From positions 278,577-342,576 of the forward strand of contig JAPYMA010000381.1 in the NCBI GenBank assembly GCA_035041965.1: 64,000 nt of DNA, in the 5' to 3' direction. The stretch is from Anisakis pegreffii. Lineage: Eukaryota > Nematoda > Chromadorea > Rhabditida > Anisakidae. The notes under the pieces are model-generated. The model searched no databases and was not told the DNA's origin. It saw only the letters and a list, made by a program, of their open reading frames with translations. Positions 55,151 to 64,000 of this stretch are shown piece by piece. Every line of letters begins with the position of its first letter. Within the stretch, counting starts at the first letter, position 1. Position numbers and translations under genes: made by a program.

Positions 55151-57917
55151 GCTTTTGTCTTCTCAGATTCCCCAACACAGCTTTACCGAGTTCTAACCAA
55201 ATGCATAACGTCACAACTTTCTTTATTATTGCTGAATAAACAACCTTTTTATGTTAGCAAAATCTCGTTAATATCGAACCAACTTCATACCGCTTCAATT
55301 TGTTATTCATGACCAATTCATTCCAAAAAACATCACGCACACATCAGATCTCCCTTCAAAAACTTTACTAAAGACACGCAAACAAACATTACAATATGCC
55401 ATGCATTTATTACAACTTCGAATCGTAATAATACATTGTTGTTGAACGATGTTCACAATGTTTGTCATATGACATGACAATTTTCACAAATTGTTTTCGG
55501 TTGATTGAACTGAACAAATGTCATTTCTCCCAATCCATCGAGTAGCAATTTCCTTTTCCATTGTTCAAATATTACACAAAATGATCATTTGAAATACGTT
55601 TACTTTCGTCATCAAAATTTGATCGAATATCATCAAAGACCTAAAGAACAGTTTTCTGCTGAAACAGAATCACGCAATGATGCAATGGGCACGTGTCTCT
55701 AATCATGAACAGAGCAAGCTTTGACTGGGAAACCACTTGATTAGAGGAAACTCTCACTGAATCGGTTTATGTACCACGAAGCAATCAACACGAACCATTT
55801 CAAACACATTTGCTGGACACATCTTCAACAACAAATCTATCATAAACGAAAAGATACACGCCGGATTCATAACTAAGAATCGACTCAAGCGATTTGAACC
55901 TGTTGAGCCAAGCATTTAGTTACAGGCTGTACGAGATGAATATCGCATTAATACAGTTATTATTTAGTAGGAACGCACACTATACTGTACAATAGCAGAT
56001 CATAAGCATGTAGCATGATGGCTGCTTTTAAAATCCATGCATTTGGAGTGCCATCTTATCCATTTCCGATGGCAACAAACCAAAAGAAACGCGAACATAT
56101 GCATGACATTACTCCAGAAATAAAACCGAAACCACATATGATTAAAATACATTGAGAGGATGATAAAAATACAATAGGGATCACGCAATCAAACGAACTT
56201 GTCAAAAATAAGCAACAGGCGAACATTTTGAAACATAAATCACCAAGCGATGATAATAAAAATTTTAAGCAAGAACAACAATTACATCAAAGTAACAACT
56301 GCTAAAATTGACCTTTTGAAATACACAAAGAACTGAATCTCTTTGTAATACAGGAGAACTAGCTATTTCCTCCCAATACTTCTGCTCGAAACGTGAATTG
56401 TATAGCAGAACTAATCAGCTTTATTGAGCAATAACGCTACTGAATTATATGGTGATCAATTACGCACGCTATACAATTATCCGTAGCATAATCTAACTAT
56501 AAGGAGATCTCGAAACTGAGAGGTATAAGGGATATGAGTACCTCTAACTATGAGGAACCTCCAAAAATATTTGGGATCAAATTTCAAAGTGAATAAATTG
56601 GATTGATTCGATCATGTGAATGAGTACAACTGCTGAGAATTTCCACAAGCTTCATGATAACATGAAAATTAGAGATGATCTTCACGACTGACATGTTGAG
56701 ATGTTCACTGAAGTTACTGGTGCAAGTAAAGACAACCAGATTTCATTAGTATCGAATATAATGTAGTTAAGCAGAAATAAACGAAGAAAATCAAGAGCTG
56801 TTTATACGAATCATACGGAAGGAACCATGCACTCGTGCATTTGACACGAGATAATTTGTGCAAATGGCAATTTTGAACATGAAATGATATTGAACAATCA
56901 TGATGCTTAACCATAACTCGAATGATTAGTTGAATACGGAGTGCAAATTGTGGTGAATGTCATGAACTCATTCGATAAAATCTATACAAAATATATCAAC
57001 ATACACAGCGAGTAACATGAAACACACGGCCAGGAGCAAGCAAAAACAAATTACTGAAGGCGTTTTGATTTTGTTTCAGCATTTTACTCGACAATAGAAT
57101 AATCAGACCAATAATAGGAGAAACATTCCAAATGTGGAAAACAACAGGAGAGAAACAGTTTGAAATTTATAAAATAATGACGAAATATTTTTTCTACAAA
57201 TTATATTACACTTGACTGTTTAATGATCTTGAGCAATAACGCATCAATATTTCATTGTTATCATTTCTCTTTGCGATCAGATGACTGTTAACGAATAATT
57301 CAGACGAAAAAAAAATGATTTGCAAAGGAACAGAAGCGATGTTTGATTGCATTTGAATCGCTTATTTGAAAGTGTTCACAATCAGTTTAAAAATTTAAAA
57401 ATTCACGTTTGGATTGAAGACGAGTAACATGTGACAAGGTGGAAAGAAGAAGAATAATAATAATGCAAAATATAAAATGAAAGAAAAATTGAAATGTCAT
57501 TATGATTCATTCACACGCACTCACTGAAAAACACGTATGATGTCAAAAATGAATGATGCAAACTGTAACCTTGCTGATAAATACAAATCATAGTATTTCT
57601 AATGTATCATAGCACCAGCCTAATTACTGATAAGATAACGTTAAGATAGCTTACTGAAGTAATTGGAACACGAAATCAATTATCGGCACACGTAGTAAGC
57701 ATGGGCAAGGTGAATATGTTCTCTTACTACGGGGTGCCTGGATATTGAGAATTAGCTGATATCGGCTGGATGGGAGGGATATCGGGGATTTAGGGCCGAA
57801 CCTAGAGGATATAGGGATCAAAGATATGACGTGAATGGATGGATGTATGGATGACTAGATGGTAACGCTTGGATATTGGACTGAATGAGATTCGTTCAAG
57901 TAGGATGAGAGCATCTG
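55151..57917. other. Intergenic between the SRP RNA and REEP genes
   Basis: 2.8 kb, mostly AT-rich. From about 57720 to 57860 a purine/G-rich patch with GATGG-type short repeats lies next to the REEP 3' end. No gene or RNA is supported. Confidence 0.5.
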
Positions 57918-60531
57918 TCAGGTGGTGATGTTTTGTTGACTTCGCGCGCTTCTACGAGGTAACGTGTTGTATTTGGTATCTGTGAGCGGATCAATTGGTG
58001 ATGTGCGTTGTTTCGAGGATGCACGTGTTCTACGAGAGGAACTCATTTTTGACGCATCCGCCACATCCTCTTCGGCCTCTTCTCTGATCTAAAATCAACA
58101 GAACAACTATTACTTTCTCTTACAACCATTCTCACATCCTCATGTAACTGTTTCAAATACCTCAAAAATCGCTCAAAAAGGAAAGCAAAACTTAAATTCA
58201 ATGTTAAAAACATACAGTCAGCTTTAAAATCTGGAAATATACATAAAGATTTCCTCAAATGTCACGTTGAACAACATTCCCCAAATATTTGAGAAAAAAC
58301 ATATTTGAGAAATGAAAACATAAGAACCGGAAATTTTATCATCTTCCGTACCGTTTCAACAGGATGTTCACGTTGAGGCAATTGCTGCTGCTCGAACTCG
58401 TCATCCCAGATTCGCATTTCGTCATCGTCAATATCATTCGGATCTTGCGATTGTAAATTACGGTTCTGCATTGGGTTAGTCATCGTCAGTGGTTCCCTGC
58501 AAAACGAAAACATAAGTTCAAAATAAAATTTATTCCCATCAATAAATTACCTCAACTGATAATAAACAATCGTGTTTCCCCAACAAACTCCTACAAAAAA
58601 AAAATGAAGAAGTAATAATCCATTCGGCATGAAAAATCCCGATTCCAGCAAAAATCAAAATGTTTCTATCCATTAAGAATAATTACCTGTTTATATCACT
58701 AGTTGAATAGGATCGTTGAATTTGTTGAAGGAGCTGCGCTTGACCCCTGAGCGCAGCTGATGCGATCACCTCACGAGCGCACAGTAGACCTCGACTACCA
58801 AAACGTACTACCTACAAAATACTCATTCAACTCAAAACTACTCCATTCCTACTCTCCTAATCGAATTATTTATCAACCACCAGAAAAGCGATCCCTCAAA
58901 ATATCATGTTGAACATTCTAAGCGAAACACAAGTTCGCTCAAAAAAAATTGGTGAAACAAAGTTGTTTGACGTCCAGCAAACACAACTGGAGATAAATCA
59001 ATTTCTCTCAGCTCGCGAACTAAAGTGGTAGGAGGAAACTTTTTGAAACGTTCAAACGTTGAAACAAAAACAACGTTGAGTATATATTCTGAGACTGAAA
59101 GGAGTAGGTAACTGTTGGCTAAGTGTATATCGTATTAAATTGCAAAATTGCGAAAAAAAGTACGGAAATTTACAGCAATAACGAAAATAAAGTACAACGG
59201 AAGATGAGTAAGAGAGTGGACAAAAAACTGCGGATCGAAAAACATTTGAACATTTGCAACAATTGAACAGCAAAGGATTACAGGAAAATTGATCGTGACA
59301 ATACATATCAAGGTGTATTTTAATCAAATGCGTTCGGTTCCGTTTGTATATCGCTATCATTTCATCATCATCAAATAGATTCAAATCTATACGAGAGAAC
59401 TTATTCGATGAAATGAACAAACAACTGCTAAATTTAAAATCCATCAATTCCTTTCAATCACTGATTCATTTATTTCGTGACATCATTCCCAACCATCAAT
59501 GAATCAAATCTAATTCTACATTGTGACAAATATCATCCATTATGAAATCAATGAGATCTTGAAATGATCGATCGATAAAATGAAGAGATTTGAAATTTTC
59601 AACTGGTATCCATTTAGCAAGCAATTTCTAGCGATTCGCATTTGAGAATCATTCTTGATATCTTGTCGGATACAAGATGGAAAGATATTTGGTGTGGCCT
59701 GATTAGAAAAGATACAAGAAGGATACGAGGAATACCACTTGATTGATTTTAACAATCAGTAGAATAACATTTGCAAAATTTACCTGATTATAACTGTCAC
59801 GTTTCGCTTTCTCAAGCATATGATCGATCTCGCGTTCATGTTTCAATAACATTGGATGAACCCACTAAAATTATCAACATTCTTCTTATGAAACACGACA
59901 GATCCACGGCAAACAGCCGACGTCACACATCATAATGAACAAATATTAACGGTAATAATCAGCCGGCAGAATTTCTCGATCAAAAAAGTTTCGAAAAGAA
60001 CAATCGAAAAAACTAACTTTTCTGTACATAATTGACGAGCCTTTCGTCCACGGGCTGAGGAGCCATAAGACGAAAATAATTTTCACTTCATAATAAAACG
60101 GGAACCAAAATGAGAAGAGAAAATCTGTCACTGCTTCGAAAAATGAAAAAAATGCGAAAATTATCCAATACATCATCCATTTCACGTATTCTTTTCTATC
60201 CTGAAAATGAAATTCTTGAAAAAAGATCCTCATAAAGCTACTGTCATGCAAATTCAGTCGACTTTCTCTTATATGAAAATTTAAGTTAGATTGAATGGAA
60301 TTCAATATCCACTAATCTAAAAGCTTTCTGAAGATATTCATCGCTTGACAGTTGAAAACGTCAAATTATCTGACGGATACTGATTAGAGTGGTTATGATC
60401 GAACTGTTAAAGAATGAATAAATCAAGCAATCAAGAATCACCTTCGTACGAACGGCCTTAAAACTGCGATATGCAGGATAGAGTGTTCCGGCGGTAAGAA
60501 CAACTAAACGAGATAGTATTGCTGACACCAT
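57918..60531 (-). CDS. Receptor expression-enhancing protein (REEP1-4 type), six exons
   Basis: Exons in order: 60531-60442, 60200-60018, 59864-59784, 58811-58687, 58496-58352, 58088-57918. All phases agree; 264 residues. The N-terminus [20 protein letters not shown], then [38 protein letters not shown] and [14 protein letters not shown], are nearly those of human REEP1-4. These proteins insert hairpin helices into the ER and bind microtubules through the basic C-terminal part. The C-terminal tail is lineage-specific: a Gln-rich helix, an acidic [15 protein letters not shown] segment and a Ser/Arg-rich end. The start fits the family exactly, and a TTCAG acceptor lies 14 nt upstream, suggesting trans-splicing. 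Which of REEP1-4 it corresponds to cannot be said; a single invertebrate gene usually covers all four. Confidence 0.95.
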
Positions 60532-61190
60532 CCTACCGCCTTCACCTGAATTTCATTTAAACATTTACGAATTCATCTCAATGACATCGCGTCATAGCTC
60601 GCTTGAGTGACAGTATACGAAAGGTACATGAAGGCATCAACATCACGCAAATATCCTAATAACAATAATATTGACGTAAGCAATACACATATTGATGATA
60701 ATCATAACAACGAAAATTTATAACTATCACAACAATACTCATGACAGGCTAACAATTGTTCACTTATTGGGATCATCATAATCATTTGGAAAGCAAATGA
60801 ATCCCATTTGAAAATGAATTCCATTCACGACATGACTGGCCTGTAGGCTCAATTCATATGCGTGGTAAGCACTCGACCAGGCAATCTACTTCTCATTGTT
60901 TTCAATTTCAGATGCCATCATATTCCCTACTTCCGCTAGATTATTCGGAAAAAAACCTCACTAATTGTAAGCTGATTGAACTGATCAAATGAAATGTGAA
61001 CAACACACAACAAGCGGGTTTCTTCATGCATCAGACAGCATGCACTGTATGAAATATCATTCCGATCGTACAAGCGTCCTCCGAACGGAAAGGTCGAAGT
61101 ACTCAACAAAGGACACACAAAAGTGGCTTATCACTGAACATCAGTAACAACCAGCATGAACGAGTGATAAGTGTAAACCACTCAAAAGAA
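60532..61190. other. REEP 5' flank up to the satellite array
   Basis: Unique sequence of about 0.66 kb ending abruptly where the array begins at 61191. It should contain the REEP promoter; no other feature is seen. Confidence 0.5.
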
Positions 61191-62700
61191 ATCATATATT
61201 AAAATTAATATGTTTCCTGGCAAACCTGAGAAGACGGTAGGCTTGAATGTATCAAACTTATATTTCTATACTATTGCATTGCATCCGTTGATCTATAGTG
61301 AGCAAATGCATAACAATGAGCAATAGCTTTAATAAAATAGCTAGATCTCCTCAGCAAAGCAAAATCGTTCGACAAAACATATGATTTGCTGAATCCAGAG
61401 ATTCTGCTCGATCGATTGGTGTAAAGAAATTGATATGTTAGTGATCAAAGCTGAGGGTACGGTAGGCTTGAATGTATCAAACCTATATTTCTATGCTATT
61501 GCATTGCACCCATTGATCTATACCGAGCAAATGCATAACAATGAGCAATAGCTTTAATAAAATAGCTAGATCTCCTCAGCAAAGCAAAATCGTTCGACAA
61601 AACATATGATTTGCTGAATCCAGAGATTCTGCTCGATCGATTGGTGTGAAGAATTTGATATGTTACTGGTCAAAGCTGAGGGTACTGTAGGCTTGAATGT
61701 GCTAACCCACATAGTACCACAAAAATTGCTATATCTCCTCGTAGAGTAAGAATTTCTCAGCGAACTTTTCATTTTTAGAAAGAAGAGATTCTGTTCAATC
61801 GAATCATATATTAAAATTAATATGTTTCCTGGCAAACCTGAGAAGACGGTAGGCTTGAATGTATCAAACTTATATTTCTATAGATTAAGCAAATCATATG
61901 TTTTGTCGAACGATTTTGCTTTGCTGAGGAGATCTAGCTATTTTATTAAAGCTATTGCTCATTGTTATGCATTTGCTCACTATAGATCAACGGATGCAAT
62001 GCAATAGTATAGAAATATAAGTTTGATACATTCAAGCCTACCGTCTTCTCAGGTTTGCCAGGAAACATATTAATTTTAATATATGATTCGATTGAACAGA
62101 ATCTCTTCTTTCTAAAAATGAAAAGTTCGCTGAGAAATTCTTACTCTACGAGGAGATATAGCAATTTTTGTGGTACTATGTAGGTTAGCACATTCAAGCC
62201 TACAGAACCCTCAGCTTTGACCAGTAACATATCAAATTCTTCACACCAATCGATCGAGCAGAATCTCTGGATTCAGCAAATCATATGTTTTGTCGAACGA
62301 TTTTGCTTTGCTGAGGAGATCTAGCTATTTTATTAAAGCTATTGCTCATTGTTATGCATTTGCTCGGTATAGATCAATGGGTGCAATGCAATAGCATAGA
62401 AATATAAGTTTGATACATTCAAGCCTACCGTACCCTCAGTTGTGACCAGTAACATATCAAATTCTTCAAACCAATCGATCGAGCAGAATCTCTGGATTCA
62501 GCAAATCATATGTTTTGTCGAACGATTTTGCTTTGCTGAGGAGATCTAGCTATTTTATTAAAGCTATTGCTCATTGTTATGCATTTGCTCACTATAGATC
62601 AACGGATGCAATGCAATAGTATAGAAATATAAGTTTGATACATTCAAGCCTACCGTCTTCTCAGGTTTGCCAGGAAACATATTAATTTTAATATATGATT
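61191..62700. repeat. Large inverted repeat inside the satellite (arms of about 690 bp)
   Basis: Left arm 61190-61879 and right arm 62011-62700 are reverse complements with only scattered mismatches, separated by a 131-bp spacer. Two anchor pairs (61228 with 62662, 61840 with 62050) give the same centre, about 61945, so the arms are colinear without net insertions. Both arms carry the same 612-bp A-A-B unit. Orientation flips back at a second junction, 62759/62760. Confidence 0.93.
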
Positions 62701-64000
62701 CGATTGAACAGAATCTCTTCTTTCTAAAAATGAAAAGTTCGCTGAGAAATTCTTACTCTAGACAAAACATATGATTTGCTGAATCCAGAGATTCTGCTCG
62801 ATCGATTGGTGTGAAGAATTTGATATGTTACTGGTCAAAGCTGAGGGTACTGTAGGCTTGAATGTGCTAACCCACATAGTACCACAAAAATTGCTATATC
62901 TCCTCGTAGAGTAAGAATTTCTCAGCGAACTTTTCATTTTTAGAAAGAAGAGATTCTGTTCAATCGAATCATATATTAAAATTAATATGTTTCCTGGCAA
63001 ACCTGAGAAGACGGTAGGCTTGAATGTATCAAACTTATATTTCTATACTATTGCATTGCATCCGTTGATCTATAGTGAGCAAATGCATAACAATGAGCAA
63101 TAGCTTTAATAAAATAGCTAGATCTCCTCAGCAAAGCAAAATCGTTCGACAAAACATATGATTTGCTGAATCCAGAGATTCTGCTCGATCGACTGGTGTG
63201 AAGAAATTGATATGTTACTGGTCAAAGCTGAGGGTACTGTAGGCTTGAATGTGCTAACCCACATAGTACCACAAAAATTGCTATATCTCCTCGTAGAGTA
63301 AGAATTTCTCAGCGAACTTTTCATTTTTAGAAAGAAGAGATTCTGTTCAATCGAATCATATATTAAAATTAATATGTTTCCTGGCAAACCTGAGAAGACG
63401 GTAGGCTTGAATGTATCAAACTTATATTTCTATACTATTGCATTGCATCCGTTGATCTATAGTGAGCAAATGCATAACAATGAGCAATAGCTTTAATAAA
63501 ATAGCTAGATCTCCTCAGCAAAGCAAAATCGTTCGACAAAACATATGATTTGCTGAATCCAGAGATTCTGCTCGATCGATTGGTGTGAAGAATTTGATAT
63601 GTTACTGGTCAAAGCTGAGGGTACTGTAGGCTTGAATGTGCTAACCCACATAGTACCACAAAAATTGCTATATCTCCTCGTAGAGTAAGAATTTCTCAGC
63701 GAACTTTTCATTTTTAGAAAGAAGAGATTCTGTTCAATCGAATCATATATTAAAATTAATATGTTTCCTGGCAAACCTGAGAAGACGGTAGGCTTGAATG
63801 TATCAAACTTATATTTCTATACTATTGCATTGCATCCGTTGATCTATAGTGAGCAAATGCATAACAATGAGCAATAGCTTTAATAAAATAGCTAGATCTC
63901 CTCAGCAAAGCAAAATCGTTCGACAAAACATATGATTTGCTGAATCCAGAGATTCTGCTCGATCGATTGGTGTGAAGAATTTGATATGTTACTGGTCAAA
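61191..64000. repeat. Satellite array with 387-bp period, continuing past the window
   Basis: From 62760 to the window end, near-identical direct copies recur every 387 bp (the GAGAAGACGG anchor is at 63005, 63392 and 63779). Each 387-bp unit consists of two diverged half-units of 225 bp (A) and 162 bp (B). Both begin with the core GTAGGCTTGAATGT: at 63014 (A), 63239 (B), 63401 (A). The left part has the variant order A-A-B (cores at 61237, 61462, 61687, 61849), a 612-bp unit. An open frame of about 89 codons recurs in many copies on the minus strand. It reflects near-identical DNA, not independent constraint, so I do not call it a gene. Confidence 0.97.

Noticed and set aside
54824..55239. 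Open frames of 68-102 codons on both strands in the GC-rich block
   Set aside because: They are produced by the high GC content of the SRP RNA gene; the RNA structure and homology explain the sequence.
61566..63774. Recurrent 89-codon frame in the satellite copies as a possible repeat-encoded peptide
   Set aside because: The copies are nearly identical at DNA level, so the shared frame shows no selection; no promoter, splice context or domain is seen.

Overview
The window is eukaryotic nuclear DNA, AT-rich, with genes cut into many small exons. It is most likely from a nematode. Introns have GT donors and short TTTCAG-type acceptors without long pyrimidine tracts. At least six genes have an acceptor-like AG only 2-14 nt upstream of the start codon, as expected for spliced-leader trans-splicing. 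The protein families are ordinary animal housekeeping families. The species cannot be fixed from the sequence alone. All exon coordinates are my own hand-made models. Each was checked for reading-frame phase across introns and for agreement with the remembered family sequence, and no search was run.

Layout, left to right. 1-6.7 kb: the last two exons of a ZnT9 (SLC30A9) gene on +, separated by a 5.6 kb intron. 9.2-11.9 kb: a convergent pair of single-exon membrane-protein genes, a one-Ig-domain type I protein (+) and an unrecognised single-pass protein (-). 15.4-24.1 kb: a calcineurin B homologous protein (CHP) gene (+) in six exons, with one intron lacking an AG acceptor. 24.7-35.6 kb: a run of minus-strand genes: DNA ligase IV (16 exons), an RCC1L-like mitochondrial beta-propeller protein (single exon) and Integrator subunit 15. 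36.8-37.4 kb: a small CDCA3/TOME-1-like gene (+). 38.7-54.3 kb: more minus-strand genes: fucose-1-phosphate guanylyltransferase, an F-box/LRR protein and the splicing helicase DHX38/PRP16 (mog-1 type, 20 exons). 54.8-55.15 kb: a GC-rich SRP (7SL) RNA gene (+). 57.9-60.5 kb: a REEP1-4 type ER-shaping protein (-). From 61.19 kb to the window end: a satellite array.

The genes do not form one pathway. They cover zinc transport, Na+/H+ exchanger regulation, non-homologous end joining, mitochondrial translation or fusion support, snRNA processing, fucose salvage, ubiquitination, pre-mRNA splicing, co-translational targeting and ER shaping.

The observations most worth a second look are these. The CHP intron ends in TTTCAT instead of TTTCAG. 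In ligase IV the otherwise near-invariant arginine of the KxDGxR motif is a histidine, followed by a serine-rich insert. The satellite is built from 225-bp and 162-bp half-units in a 387-bp period and contains a near-perfect inverted repeat with 690-bp arms. The CDCA3-like gene appears to end in three 48-bp repeats coding for TPR-type phosphorylation sites.
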